Positions 11,491-23,832 of a stretch of DNA of 64,000 nt are shown piece by piece. Position 1 is the first letter of the stretch; each line of letters begins with the position of its first letter. The notes below the pieces were generated by a model, which saw nothing but the letters and a program-made list of their open reading frames with translations, did not search any database and was not told the DNA's origin. A program made the translations under genes and the position numbers. Origin of the DNA: Gordionus sp. m RMFG-2023 (lineage: Eukaryota > Nematomorpha > Gordioida > Chordodea > Parachordodidae); assembly GCF_954871325.1 (NCBI RefSeq), contig NC_088778.1:18833120-18897119 (forward strand). The letters are read 5' to 3'.

Positions 11491-11984
11491 ATGGGTGTTT
11501 CATTGTAAAATATATTTTTAAAAATTATTTTTATTTTTTATTTTAGTATTTTTCAATATAATCTAAATGGTGACAGTTCTAAAGAAGGAATGGAATTTAT
11601 TCATAATTCTTTAATTAAGGCTGGTGCTATATTATATAATTTATTCTCAATTGAATGTGAAATTTATCATTCTATAGCAAATCCAAGTCTAAAAATATAT
11701 CTAATTTATTTTATTTTCATATAGGCCATACAAAAATCATCTATAATTTTGCACTATCTGATTTTGCAAATACAACATTTTCAATTGTTGAATCCTCGAA
11801 CAATATAAATTTATTACTGGCTGATAAATCATATGAATTATTTTTTTCAAAATTAACTTACCACGGTTTTTCCAAAAAATTACCAAAAATTGAATGCAAG
11901 GGCTCTAGTTATAAAATTAAAGATATATTAGTTAAGCCTGGAATCGTAACATTTGGAACTAATTTTAAAGGCATCTTAATTCAA
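11491..11984 (+). CDS. MED20: MED20, Mediator subunit 20, exons 1-3
   Basis: Mediator links transcription factors to RNA polymerase II in the nucleus; MED20 is a head-module subunit that pairs with MED18. Exon 1 (11491-11504) encodes MGVS, the hallmark start of the family. Intron 1 is 42 nt (gtaaaa...tttag). Exon 2 is 11547-11686, intron 2 is 38 nt (gtctaa...atag), and exon 3 is 11725-11984. The joined 414 nt give 138 codons without a stop. Landmarks line up with human MED20: ECEIYHS at 41-47 (human DCETYHT), KIECKGSSYKIKDILVKPG at 106-124 (human KIETRGTRYQYCDFLVKVG), and VTFGTNFKGILIQ at 126-138 (human VTMGPSARGISVE). The frame stops with phase 0 at a GTATAA donor; the missing third of the protein is at 41178-41372. 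Reading through the donor meets TAA at once. Confidence 0.9.
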
Positions 11985-12066
11985 GTATAATCACCAGTAA
12001 TATTTTATACAATAACAATGATCTCTAGAGTTTACCTATATTGAGGAAAATTATTTTGGTAAATAG

Positions 12067-12353
12067 CAGGGTCCTAGACAGGGTTCCCAGATTCTTTCAT
12101 ACAAATAGTGGGAGAATTTAACCATAATTCAAAAAAAAATTTTTATAACAAATAATATTTATTTTTTTCCAGTGATTATTTCTTTATTTAAATGAATATA
12201 TCTAATATACAACAGTAAAATAAAGGAAGATAGTATATTATTTTTTTAAAATAAAATTAACCCATTAATGGTAACGTATCATATCTGCAGCATTTATTAT
12301 TTATTAATTTTTCACATATAAATTTTGTGAATTGAAATATTTTACATATGACT
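12067..12353. other. Intron sequence, nothing recognised
   Basis: AT-rich sequence between MED20 exon 3 and the first hAT insertion. It probably includes remnants of the original short intron next to the donor. Confidence 0.4.
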
Positions 12354-14445
12354 TAGAGGTGAGCACGGGCCTAATTTTTCATTCATGGCCCACCCACTCA
12401 CGGTGGTAATAAAAAAATATCACACCCATTCACGCTTAACACTAAAAAAATTTTGACCCAACCTGCCCGCTCGAGACAAGCAATATTTTGATTCACTGTG
12501 TTTTTAAATTTTTCAAAACTATTGCTATAATTTTACACTTTTTTGAATTCATTCTATTTATTTCTCTAATTTCATAATCCATATTAATAACAAAAAATAA
12601 ATACAATCTATAAATCGAAATTTATTTGGAAAAAGAAGAATGTCCATCTTTTTTTATTTCAATTGTGTACTCCTTTCCTCTGGTAAGAGATTGGCTACAG
12701 AAAATAACCTTTCACTAGAAGCCAAACTTACAGCTGACAAAATTTTACTTGATAATTTTCTCAAAAAAGGAAACGAATATCCCTGCTTCCAAAACTTGAA
12801 AATATTGTCTTTTTATTTATCTTAGATGTTGATGCTTCATCAGAATCATCTAGAAATATACGGTCTTTTATGAGTGTAGGATGAATTAGGAAAGTGATAG
12901 TTGGTATTGATCATTTAGAATATACGGGTTTTTATGAGTTTAGGATAAGTTAGGAAAGTTATAAATGGTAGTTGGCATCGACTTATGCATATCATCTAAT
13001 TATATATCATTTAGCATTTTTAAGATTGTTTTATATATATCATTTTCTTCTTTTATTAAAAACTTAAGTCTTTTGAAATTCGGATCTAGAATTAAGCCTA
13101 CTATAGTGGCTGCATAATAATCTTTTAAATGAAATCTTCTTCTGTATTTTAAGGTTTTGATTATTATTGTATCATGTTCAGAAGGTTAACAAAATTTTAT
13201 TAATTTTTGTTTCCATAGACAAACCTTATTTATTGTGGGACGAGAATCTGCTCTCAGATTATCCAAGCATTCTTTAAATATTGATAAAAATTTATCTAAC
13301 TCACGTATGATGCTGATATCAATTGTGGCTAATCTATTTAATTCTTGCTTGCTAAACAATTACACCTGTATTTCAGGATATGATTTTAAGAAACTCTGTA
13401 TCATGATATATACAGAGTTCCATCTCGTTATTCTCGCTATTACATATGTTTAAAGGTGTGGCTTAGTTTGCTATTAGCTGTGTTTGAAATATTGTACTAT
13501 TTTTTTTATACCATTTATATTTAAGGCTATTTCAATTAAACAATTGTTAAAAATATAATGCATAATATTATTTAGTATATGCTAGCGTTTCGTCATCTTT
13601 GAATGCATTTATAAGATTTCCTCCATTGTCACTCACAACTATACATTTATTTAAGTAATTTTCTACTTCTTATTCTCCTAAAATTAAATTGACTATAATT
13701 TTAATTTTGACGCTTTTTTCATCCATTGCCCTTGTGGCCAAAACAAATGTTTTTAATTAAAATCCTTAATGATAATATGTCCTATAATGGTTAAAAAACT
13801 TAGATTTTTATAGTCATCCGTCCAAATATCAGTGATTATGGACAATGATCATGCTTTTAATCTTAAATGTTATTTCATGGTATATTTTTGGACCTATAGT
13901 ATTCATGAGAGTTTTCGGTTCACAACTTTTATATTTTGTTATCCATATGTAACACCAACATTTATTTCTTGGCCTAGCTTATAAAATCCTTCACTTTCTG
14001 TTGCATTTAAAGATTGAAGATCTTTACAAATAAAATATAACTGACTTTTCTGTAAAAAGTTTAAGCAAAATTTAGCATAAAGTTTCGCGATAAAAAACAC
14101 TTAAACATAAAAAGAAAATAGAACTAACAAAATGATACCGGATGTTGTTTATAAAATGCAGAAGATTTTTAGTTTTCATAAATTATTCTTTTTTAAAAAA
14201 GAACTAAATTAAATAAGAAAATATATAATATTATTATAAAATTGCAAATTTATATTTATAAAAACAATTTAAAAAATTAAAATTTCCGTGATTCATGGGA
14301 AATTTATGTTCACACCCGATCACTCCCGCGGAAAATTTTGGGAAGGCCCGTCACGCCTTTGAATTTAAAATTTATTCACACTCACGCCGTGACCCACCGT
14401 GACACGATGGGTCACGCCTAATTTCACGGCCTGCACCCACCTCTA
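12354..14445 (-). mobile_element. hAT element with decayed transposase and perfect 8-bp target duplication
   Basis: The ends are TAGAGGTGAGCACGGGCCTAA on the left and, read inward from the right, TAGAGGTGGGTGCAGGCCG. The flanking 8 bp atatgact occur at 12346-12353 and 14446-14453. Transposase remains are on the minus strand: SIITDIWTDDYKNLSFLTII at about 13790-13850 (the conserved hAT aspartate region), AATIVGLILDPNFKRLKF near 13060-13120, and the dimerisation motif ASSERLFSVANLL near 12660-12720. Many stops and frame changes separate them. A 66-bp direct duplication lies at about 12850-12985. Subterminal cacgg/ccgtg repeats (cccactcacggtgg, cacgccgtgacccaccgtg) probably served as transposase-binding sites; that role is inferred. 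Confidence 0.85.
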
Positions 14446-14467
14446 ATATGACTTATAGCTCGAAGAC

Positions 14468-14898
14468 TAGTGATCTGCATCGGGCCTAATTTTTCAAGCC
14501 CAGCCCGAAATTTTTTTAAAAAAAGTTTTGCCGGCCCGGCCCGAACCTGAAATTTTTTTAAAAAATTTTGCCGGCCCGAACCCGAAATTTTTTTTAAAAA
14601 AAATTTACCGACTTGGCTTGACTCGAATTTATTTAAATATATAAATTAATTTTTATAATCATATGTCGTTTAGTTTCAATAAATAAAATCAAGTATTTTT
14701 ATTTTACATAAAAAATTCAATATAAAATTAATAAATTTAGATGTATTTTATAAAATATCCATCCGACCCCACTCGGCCCAAATTTTTTTAAAAAATATTA
14801 GGCCTGGCCTGGACCGAATCCGATTATTTTAAATAAATTAGGCTCGAGCCTGGCCTATCGGACCGGGTACGGGCTGGGCCTAACTTCGCAAATCTCTA
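14468..14898. mobile_element. GC-rich hAT MITE, copy 1
   Basis: Terminal repeats are TAGTGATCTGCA on the left and, inward from the right, TAGAGATTTGCG. The flanks are tcgaagac (14460-14467) and tcaaagac (14899-14906), 7 of 8 identical. The subterminal parts are built from cccggcccg and gggcc phrases that stand out against the AT-rich surroundings; the centre is AT-rich. There is no coding sequence. Same family as 32857-33284 and 40695-40959. Confidence 0.85.
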
Positions 14899-14906
14899 TC
14901 AAAGAC

Positions 14907-15225
14907 TTTACTTTAAAATAAAAATAAAATGTTTTTTGTTATACCATTTATGCAATGTTGACCACATAAGGGTTAAATAAAATAAATTTTCTAAAAAAAA
15001 ATTGGCATAATACTTTATTATAAATTTTTGTTTATAATCTTACTAAAAACATGCCATTTTTTCATCATATTTTTATTATTTATAAAAAAAATCCAGAAAA
15101 TTTATAATTTTATTGTTATTTTCATTATATTTTTTCACTTGAATACAAAAATTATTTATTATCATCTTATATTTGCCAAATTTTTAAATAATATTAAAAT
15201 ATTTTTATGACAAAACAATTTTTAA
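14907..15225. other. AT-rich spacer, no gene seen
   Basis: An open frame of hydrophobic residues at 15028-15210 is typical of T-rich noise and has no recognisable family. Confidence 0.5.
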
Positions 15226-15227
15226 CA

Positions 15228-16270
15228 GTTGTTGAAACCCTATTGATGCTTTTCGATGAAGGTCCTCTTTATAAAACAGATGTTATAATTATACCTTTTA
15301 ATGCTGTTTAAGTTAGTGATGAAAAAGATTTCGATGCAAACGATCTAACAGACACATCAGGGAGGGGGGTCGAAACCAATATCTAACAGACATTGATATT
15401 GTCTTAGAAACTTCAATATCTATAAATCAAGAAAGTAAATTAAATTTTCGATAAAATGGATAAAAATTTATCCAATTTACACATTAAGACCTACTGATAA
15501 TGATATTTAATTATTATCATTGGCTTTTATTTTTACCTTGATATATATTAAATGCAAATGTATATCCATCGTAGGAAATAAGGGTTAATGATTTATATCC
15601 AAATCGAATGGTTTTACCTTTGATAAATATTTAGGATTGTCATCCTCAATACGGTATCATTTGCTCATCTATGCATAAATTAAGTAAAAATATACCAAAT
15701 TGTTGAAACTTATATTTTGTAAATTTAAATATGGGCGGGCTTTATAAAGATTATCTTCTTCATCAAAAGTTAAATTATTAAATAATTGTAGATTCCATTT
15801 GATATCGCGAAATGTATGTTGGTCACTGAATTCCTAACTTGGTATAGTAACATCATTGTCATTCGACCAATACATTCTTTCTTGCAATAAGGAATGATAA
15901 TTAGTCAGAATTCATATAAATTTTTTCATCTCTAACTTGGTTGTAATAAAATTTGGCCTATAATTTTGTTTGGTATGTGATTGATCCACAGTCAGTGAAT
16001 AAATTTCTTGATCAAAAAATAATTCAAATATTTCTAATGGAGTTTTTGAGATACGGTTGTTATAAATTTAAGTACCTTCTTATACAATTTATTTACTTCG
16101 ATAATTTTTTTTTTACATCTTATCGTATTTGTAGCATTTGCGCACTTGTGACTATAAGAGAAAATAGACTTAAAAAATTTCCCCTAGAAACAATAGTTTT
16201 AGCAAAAAAAGAGAGGGGCTATCTATCGATTTGAAAAAACATGTGAATTATTTATAGTTCGATGGAATGA
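15228..16270. mobile_element. piggyBac transposase relic, rearranged
   Basis: Two pieces on opposite strands. On the + strand at about 15228-15420 is an acidic N-terminal-like segment (LFDEGPLYKTDV; SDEKDFDANDLTDTSG). On the minus strand at about 15480-16010 is the core start: ERMYWSNDNDVTIPS, FRDIKWNLQLFNNL, LYKARPYLNLQNISFNN, then KGKTIRFGYKSLT and YDGYTFAFNIYQG. The phrases match the conserved YWS-D, LH-DN, K.RP and G.K regions of piggyBac-family transposases. Stops and frame changes are frequent. No TTAA-bounded terminal repeats were found. The opposed halves imply an inversion or two separate insertions. Confidence 0.55.
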
Positions 16271-16279
16271 TATTCAGTG

Positions 16280-17393
16280 GTGACAATAGCATCAACATAT
16301 AAAGCTCTTTGTCCTCTACTCTACTTTCATATTTGGGCTATTACATGTCAAATCGATCAAAAAGGGCACATTTTTGGTTGAACTCTTTTGAAATAGTTAA
16401 AAATTTCTGGAATTATAAAAAATGATATTAACTCGCTAGCACACCTGGTTCCCGAGATATATAGGAGCTCATAGTTGCAAAAAGAGCCACTTTCTGTAAA
16501 ATTTTTAAAATACTTATAGCTCAAAAACTATTTATAGAAAAAAATATAATATATCATATTATTGGTAAAATAGAACTAAAGGTCTATCAAAAAATAAAAA
16601 GATTTCGCGCTAATTTGAGTCTTTAACTTATGGTTTACCTATAATGCTTTACCTGTCTTTTTATGCAATAAAGGGAGTTTGTTTTCAAATTTTTTTTTTG
16701 CCTTTTAGTTAGATACCTTTTATAAATATATATAAGATGTCAAAACCTTGACGCGCTTTCCGATTATACAATTTTACCAATGATTGAGAAAATAGATGGC
16801 GCTATACGAAACTCCGGATTACGAAACTACAAATATTATTCTTAAGGAAAATGAAAATATCGATATGTTAATAAGAAATGTGATATCCAGTTCTGCCCAT
16901 CCCCTCCCCCACCATCCATAAAAAGTTTCGCATTTTTTAGACCTCTACTTTAAAGCCATTTCATATCAAATCAATCACTTTACAATCCGACCATCTTGAA
17001 ATGTTTAATTGACGAATCCAAAATATTAGTCCCTTAACTCTACTAGAACCTGAGATATAGGGTCTCAAAGTTGCCCTGCTTGGTCATTTTTCGAAAAAAA
17101 ATAATTTTTTAAAATAGAGATAATTTTAATATTAGATGCCATATAATATATATCTATCATAGATCATCACGTATTTTAAATAAAATTAATTTTTAATTTA
17201 TCATTTTTTTTTGGGGTCAATAATTTGTAATTAATTTTTTTAAATGTTAGTGTACAAATTTTTTTTTTTAAATTTCAGATATTTTGTAAAAAGTACCAAG
17301 AACTGTTCATATAAAAATTTTCAGTGTAAAAAAAAGTTAAGAAGAAAAATGCTTAAAAAAATTCCGCTGGATGGCGTTATTAATTCTAAATAG
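16280..17393. other. Non-coding stretch with an old ~600-bp-spaced direct repeat
   Basis: Two diverged copies of a segment at about 16330-16560 and 16930-17160. Each has a phrase like acatgtcaaatcgatca/catatcaaatcaatca, then cctggttcccgagatata / cctgagatatagg, then a tagttgcaaaaagagcca / aagttgccctgcttgg phrase. No protein was recognised. The phrases agatggcgcta (16794) and ggatggcgtta (17369) lie in it. Confidence 0.4.
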
Positions 17394-17401
17394 CTTAGAA
17401 C

Positions 17402-20144
17402 TAGGGCTGGGAACCAATATTAAAAACCCAATATAAACAAAATATTGTATTGGTATTGGGTCTAAAATATTGGTATTGGTTTAAACAATATTTTCTATTT
17501 CTTGTATTAGTATTGCTATTGGTATTGGTTTATATTGGTATATATTGGTTTATATTGGTATTGGTTTAAATTCAAATTACTAATTAAAAGAATAGAAATA
17601 GTGATTATAAAACTCTTAATTTCTAGTTTTAAATAAACATGGAAAAAAAAATCATGAAGCATTACCATAAAAACAAGGCTAAGAACCAACTCCCAAAATT
17701 TTACTAAATCCAAATTCTTTTTTTAAACTAATATATTTTTGAAATCAACAAACCAATCAAATAATAAACGTATATTTTGAAACTTTTTATTTAGCACAAA
17801 GAATATAGCAAAATGAATACACTAAAAATGTAACATAATTGTCTATTTATATAAAATATAGTGCAAAAGATTGTAATATAAAGAAAAAATTTTATGTATT
17901 TAAGAAGAATCCTTCATGCGCATCCAACTTTTTAAGCACAGGCAAGCTTGGATAGTATGCTCATCTAGTGAACAACGTTGATCTGTTATAAGATACCTTC
18001 CTTCTGAAAAAACCCTTTCAGAGCTAGATGAGGTGGCCGGAATTGCTAGATAATCTCTGGCAATTTTTGATAATACTGGATATCTATTTTTATTTAATTT
18101 CCACCAATATAATGGATTTGTATCATTGGAAATTGTGGCTTCATCTACGTATTTACTTATTTCTAAGTTGTTATTATTATGAGGTTTCACCTGATAAATT
18201 TTGTCATGAAAGGACAATTTTTTGTTATTTTGTGCTCATTTGTAAGTTCCGCTGAATTGTTATTATTTATTTTATAAATATTGTATTCATTAGCAAGATA
18301 TCCAATAAGAGTTTCCATATTATTATGCTTTAATAAATGACTTGATAGTTTAAATCTTGGGCCAATCATTGTTGAAATAATAAAGAGGTGTTTATTATAA
18401 TTATATTATTTATTAAGTTTTGTTAAGGCAGCTAAAGAAGCTGTCTTTAAAATAGCATTAGGATTATTATCATAACTCTCAACGTGCTCAAAAATACTGG
18501 AATATAAAGGAATGATTGTTGAAACTGATGGAGTATTAGCACATGAGGCCATCTCTGTAGCAAAATTAAATGGTTCTAAAAATTCTCGGTATATTTCAAT
18601 ATTATTCCAAGCTAAGGCACTAATATAATATTCTTCATTAGTATTTTGTTGATGATTGGTATATATTGTGAGATAAGGTTTGAGCAATATAGCCCTTTCG
18701 AGCATTTGGTACGTTGAATTCCAACGTGTTGGTATATCCAAAATAGGGTGAGGAAATTTTAAATTTGGATTTTTTTCAAGATATGTTTTTTCAAGTTTAT
18801 TAAATTTAGATATAGAAAGTTTAAAAATTTTTAAAAAATTTCTTATTTTTTTTAAAGTTGGATTTAGAGGTTCCAATGCAGCCATGACAGATAAATGGAT
18901 AATATGGCAAAAACATTTGCACACATTATCAAAATTGTCTTTTAGTTTTAAAATTTTTAAAAATGCTAAATTATTACTAGCATTATCTAATGTAATACAA
19001 AAAAAATCAATTTCAAATTTTACTTTTAATACAGAATTAAAAATATTATAAATATTAATAGCATTATGTGCTGATTTAAAAGGAATAAAATCTAATAAAT
19101 GATTAATTAATTTAAAATCATTATCAATATAATGAATGGTTATGCCCATAAAGAGTATTTTATTTGGAGAGGACCAAATGTCCATTGTTAAAGAAAATTT
19201 AGAAGTAATTTTAGAAAGTACAGATTTTAAATTGATAAAAGAACTATGATAATGTTTCATAATTTCTTTTTTAAGTGTTTTTCTAGAAATTAATGTTAAT
19301 GAGGGGTTGCAAAAGCTTATTAAATTTTTAAATGACTCATTTTCAACCATTGAAAAGGCTAAATTATTTTGAATAAAAAAGTCAATAATTAAATTATTTA
19401 AATTAGCTTTATTATTTACATTATTAATTAAAAATGATTTTATGGTGTTAATTTTTTTACTGCCATTATTTATTTGTTCACATTTCTTATATAAAGTTGG
19501 GTGGATGGATTTAAGATGTGTCCATAATCCTGAGGTTCCAAAATTGGGAATAGATAATTCTTTTTTACATTTATTACAAATAGCCTTTTTTTTGTTATCA
19601 CAACTAGTATAAAATTCCCAGATTTTTGCTGTATTTCGTCTTTTATTAGATATCGTTGATTCTTCTTGTTCATTATCGCTATTATTATTAGTATCAACAT
19701 CATTATCTATATTTATTAACTCGATTTGGTTTTCATTCATTATAATATCCTAAATGAATTAATAGATAAAATTGATAGATATCATATAGAAAACTTACTT
19801 CCATAATAAAAATAAACTATAATTATAAATAACACCAATATTGATATCACAGGAATATTTGGAAGAAATAACAGATGTAATATGTTTATGAATGAAAGTA
19901 AAAAAATATACCACGATATAATTATCCACGATAAAACCAAATAATTTTATGTATTTATCTATTTTAAATTTTTAATATTGGTATTGGTATTGGTTAAAAT
20001 TGTATTTAAACAATATTTCAAAACCAATATATTTAGGTAATTGGTATTGGTATTGGTTGTAAAAACAATACCAATATTTAATTATATATTGGTTTATATT
20101 GGTTATTGTAAACCAATATTATATTGGTATTGGTCCCACCCCTA
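17402..20144 (-). mobile_element. hAT (Ac/Tol2-like) element, almost complete, perfect target duplication
   Basis: The left end is TAGGGCTGGGAACCAATAT and the right end, read inward, is TAGGGGTGGGACCAATACC. The flanking 8 bp cttagaac are at 17394-17401 and 20145-20152. Subterminal regions of about 200-300 bp are dense arrays of ggtattggt / accaatatt phrases, as in hATs with many transposase-binding sites. It encodes a BED-finger transposase on the minus strand (separate entry). The identical target duplication and only about two breaks make this the youngest-looking hAT in the window. Length 2743 bp. A fragment of its end recurs near 21288-21345 inside another element. Confidence 0.92.
17900..19740 (-). 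pseudogene. hAT transposase with BED zinc finger, about two breaks
   Basis: It reads 444 residues from the ATG at 19740. An acidic N-terminus is followed by a BED finger (C55, C58, H75, H80), LTMDIWSS with catalytic-type D187, CITLDNASNN with D252, the IPTRWNSTYQML motif at 336-347, then a TAA at about 18406-18408. The same frame reopens at once and continues as FIISTMIGPRFKLS. Near 18190-18200 one frame change follows, and the C-terminal dimerisation domain continues to 17900 (PATSSSSERVFSEGRY). A full protein of about 610 residues fits the family. The TAA probably replaced a tyrosine codon (TAT). Loss of function looks recent. Confidence 0.88.
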
Positions 20145-20152
20145 CTTAGAAC

Positions 20153-20750
20153 TTAATTTTTGAAAATAAGTCAATCTACTTTTTATTTATATACCATAAT
20201 ATAATATTTGTTGAATAAAATAGCATTTTGGCACAAAAATAAAATTTCCGCTAGATAGCGCAAGTAATTTTAAAAAATAGCTATTTAAATTACTTATCGA
20301 TTTTTCGAATCATTTTCCCAATAAATTTTTTTATTCAAATTTGAATATCATGATAATCTTTCATATAAAAAAACATTTATCAAAGAAGAGATTACAGTAA
20401 GTTGCTGGATGACAGAATTTGCCAAAATCAATATTGGCAATTATATCCATGTTGCATGCCGCTTAACTTTATATAAATATAAAAAGGAGGGTATTCCAAT
20501 TTACCAGGAAAACAATACCGCTACAACTTCCAATGAATTCTTAAAATCCACCATAGAAGTATAAAATGATACTCCAATTAATAACGATAACGCACAACTC
20601 CCTATATCTTGCTTCGAATCCTTAAATTCAACGTTAGTAGATATTGGACAATCTCCGATTAAAAAAAGAAATTAAAAAAAAAATAATATCCTAAGCAAAA
20701 GCTTGCAAGAATTCAATTTTGATACAAAAATTCAGTCATTCCTTTATTAC
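20153..20750 (+). other. Flank with a short coding-like stretch
   Basis: 20400-20680 on the + strand reads as one frame with a single internal stop (WMTEFAKINIGNYIHVAC, then YKYKKEGIPIYQENN). I do not recognise it. Its left part continues the same neighbourhood as 17341-17393 once the hAT is removed, including a ccgctagatagcg phrase near 20249. Confidence 0.25.
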
Positions 20751-21727
20751 TAGTGTTTGCAATGGTCCGATCCAGTTCGGTATCATTTGACTATTGGGTC
20801 CGATAACACGGTCCAATGGTCCGGTCCGACCAAAGACCGATTAAAAAAGATAAAAGTTTATTATGAATTGTTTTTTAGTTAATGTGCATGTTCATGAACA
20901 CATAAAATATGATTATTTAATGCCTAACACTTTATATATCTCATTTATCGTTTACTTTTTTTTATTCTTCCGTTTCATTCATTCGTCAAGTAATTTAATA
21001 TAGAAATGGAAATTGAAATCTTAGAAGATGATAATATTATTGAATCACCACCCTCAGCCAAAGAATAATTATTGATTTAGAAATTAGTATTAGTAGTGCA
21101 AATGGAAAAAATCGATCCGATCAAATTCTAATTTGAAAATATGTTAAAGAATTATATAAATTTTTTGAAAGGATAATTCTGGGAAAACATGTAAAGTATG
21201 CCTCTAGATATTCTATATTCATTAAGCCCTCAAGATTTTAAATAAATGAATAAAAACTTCATCATATAAACCTACTTATAGTTATGATTAGGGCGGGAAA
21301 CAATAAAATCTCATGATTAACGAAATATTGTATTGGTATTGGATGGGTAAAAAATGGAATAATTTTTGATTTTTTAAAAGATAATTCGAATATTTATTTA
21401 TAAATAAATTTTATTTTATATATTCAAAATACAAAACGAATTAAATATGCTAACCAAATTGATTTAAATTATTTTCAATAAATTTGTATGTTTAATCTTT
21501 TTGTATGAATATAATAAAAATGATTTGATGATATAATTATAATATTGATAATTTAAATTTCATTTTTAATAAATTTCATGCAGAATAAAACTTTTATAAC
21601 TCAGCAAAAAAACATTTTTTAGACCGGAACGAACTGAACCAGCGGTCCCACGTCTGGTCTCACTTGACTTAACGGTCCATTGGTCCGGTTTCATTTTAGA
21701 AAAAGGGACCGGACCGTTCAAACACTA
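20751..21727. mobile_element. Non-autonomous hAT element (ggtccg-rich)
   Basis: The left end is TAGTGTTTGCAATGGTCCG and the right end, read inward, is TAGTGTTTGAACGGTCCGG. Flanks tttattac and tctgttac match at 6 of 8. The subterminal blocks are made of ggtccg/cggacc phrases. A fragment at 21288-21345 (gggcgggaaacaat ... attgtattggtattgg) resembles the left end of the 17402 hAT, so a relative once inserted here or the two ends recombined. No transposase remains. Confidence 0.75.
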
Positions 21728-21735
21728 TCTGTTAC

Positions 21736-22389
21736 TGATTAAAGTAGATAGCACCATTCCAAACAAACATGATTACATAATTTCTGGCAGTAAAATGTAT
21801 TTATTTTTAACAAATTATAGTTTTTATAATTGATTATTTTTTATAATAACTAACAACCATTTTTTATTCTTTTGTGAGTCAAATTTTTTTTGCTATTGAC
21901 TTAAAGAAATAATTCATTTTGATAACCAACTTATTAAAAGTTCCATCATTTTCATATATGTTAGTTCATTTAAATACGATTTAAGTTTCCTGAACTTATA
22001 TTCTTCTGAAGTTCTTGATATCATAACTGGAAAATTTTTTTTTAAATTTAAGATATGTTTTTTTTAGTTTACACAATTGTATTTTTTTTAAAACAACTCT
22101 TTTGGTGATTTTAACATACTCAACCTTGCCCTTGATCAATTAATTGTTATTATTTTATTAGTGTTATACTTGCATATGAAAATTGTAGAGAAAATAAAAA
22201 AACAAACATAATATAAAGAGGAAAGTTAAAAATATGTATGTATCTTAAAAACGAGAGGTTTTATCCAATGATAAATAATAGTTAATTTTATATAACTAAT
22301 ATGGAGAGATTAGAAAAAATATTAAAAAAGCAATTCAAATTTTTTTATATGTCACTTGTATGAATAAAACACTATTGAACAAAAATAAA
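21736..22389. other. AT-rich spacer, no gene seen
   Basis: No coding, RNA or terminal-repeat signal was recognised on either strand. Confidence 0.45.
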
Positions 22390-22590
22390 TTATTTTTTTA
22401 ATTATGGCAAAGCAATTAATTAAGATTAATTGTCATGTTTAAATAATAAAAAGAAATTATGTTGAAAATTTAATTTAGTGTGATGAAAAATCAAAGAATT
22501 TTTTTGAACTTCTTTGAAAATGCTCTAATAAGATTTTTCATTAAATTTCATCTAAAATTCTAAATCTTTTTTAAAAAAAAGTCTTTTGCT
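22390..22590. repeat. Dispersed repeat, copy 2
   Basis: Direct repeat of 1-205 (same order of phrases). It ends near ctaaatcttttttaaaaaaaagtc and is followed by an unrelated phrase with tcggcttaatacttaatagctcggc. Confidence 0.6.
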
Positions 22591-23248
22591 GTGTCCTAGG
22601 TCGGCTTAATACTTAATAGCTCGGCTAAAGTAAGAAAAAATTAAGATTTCTAGTATGCCACTCATTTAATTTTCTAAATAATGTTTGTACATATCAGTTT
22701 AAAATATATTTATATTAGCAATGTAAATATACAATATAATAATAGTCGTCAGTCTTTCTTGATTGCATATTGTATCTCATAGATATATGTTGCATAAATG
22801 ATGTAATCATATAGAATATTATTAATGATTGAATATCTATTTTATTCGACTTATTTTTTATTTTATATATAAAAATAATTATCTCAAAAATTATACTTTT
22901 TTTAACAATATTAATTTTTCCTCAAATATTTGGGAAAGGATGAGATACACCCATGGAAGATGAGCTCTCCCGTGAGGCGCTATTGAGCTGCTTATATTGA
23001 TTATTTTTAAATATAAAAATGATATATATATTATAGCAACTTTATTGATAAAATTAAGTATGGAAAATTATTATAAAAAATTAGTGAAATTAATTTATAA
23101 TTTAAACAAATAAAGAATGGATTAACATTGCAATAGGATCCATATGCTAAAAAAGAGCATTACTTGGGACAACCGTGAACATTTTCGATGCATTTATTAG
23201 ATAATTGTGTAATTTCTTTCATTTTCTTGATGTGGACAATTTAAAATC

Positions 23249-23401
23249 TTATTTCATTGATCTTGCTTTATATCTTTTTACTGTTGCATAATCTAAGTTT
23301 GTTTTCTCCATAACGACTAGCAAGGGCGGATTTTCATTAAATTTATTAATTATTTTATCATTTATTAGTTGTGTCTTCTTTCTTATATAATTTCTTACCA
23401 T
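23249..23401 (-). pseudogene. Short DNA-binding N-terminus-like fragment
   Basis: A 50-residue frame beginning MVRNYIRKKTQLINDKIINK and ending YATVKRYKARSMK. The VRNY-RK start resembles the helix-turn-helix N-terminus of pogo/Tigger-like transposases, but nothing follows it. Low certainty; the surrounding 22600-23830 holds no other gene. Confidence 0.25.
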
Positions 23402-23789
23402 GTTAAAATTTCAATAAGCAAAAATAAATTTTAAAAATACTCAAAAGGCTCAGAAGAACCAGAAAAGTAGCATCAGAACCTCAAAATCTTTAAAATTTAA
23501 TTTTATAGCAGTTTAAACATATTTTTTGTTCAAATAAAGAATAATTTTTTATAGAATAGGGTGTAATCTTTTATATAAAATAGTTATTGGATAATTAAAA
23601 CCTCTTTTTTATAATAATTTAGGGTATATCATATTCTATTATAAAATTTTTATGTGATCCGATATTAAATGAAATTATGGCCACTGTGCATAATGTAAGT
23701 TATACATATTTGGTTAAAAAATTAGCCACTAGAGGTAAGTACCGGGCCAGTGCAACGTGTTATTTATACTCCGTATTAAATATACTCAC

Positions 23790-23832
23790 TTATTTAGTGA
23801 TATTGATATTTACGATTGAGACGTGCATATAT
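23790..23832 (+). repeat. Left half of interrupted ~50-bp tandem repeat
   Basis: The phrase ttagtgatattgatatttacga followed by gacgtgcatatat corresponds to one unit of the array at 30786-30965. The 6.95-kb hAT at 23833-30785 inserted in this array. Confidence 0.6.

Noticed and set aside
9830-11500. Terminal inverted repeats of an element spanning 9.84-11.5 kb (gatcgtaaaatggtccatttt near 9862 and its inverse near 11425)
   Set aside because: Similarity is limited to about 25 bp, flanking duplications are absent, and the interval includes several unrelated arrays and part of the host genes.
11985-12066. Alternative MED20 ending: splice at 12030 and read FTYIEENYFGK to a stop at 12064-12066
   Set aside because: It gives a protein lacking the conserved C-terminal third, whereas the exon at 41178 supplies exactly that part in phase. 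It could still be used as a truncated alternative ending.
2826-19740. A variant genetic code in which TAA encodes glutamine (suggested by SSYE-stop-FSICV)
   Set aside because: Other in-frame stops stand where tyrosine or unrelated residues are expected, and MED20 reads with standard codons and a normal TAA end.
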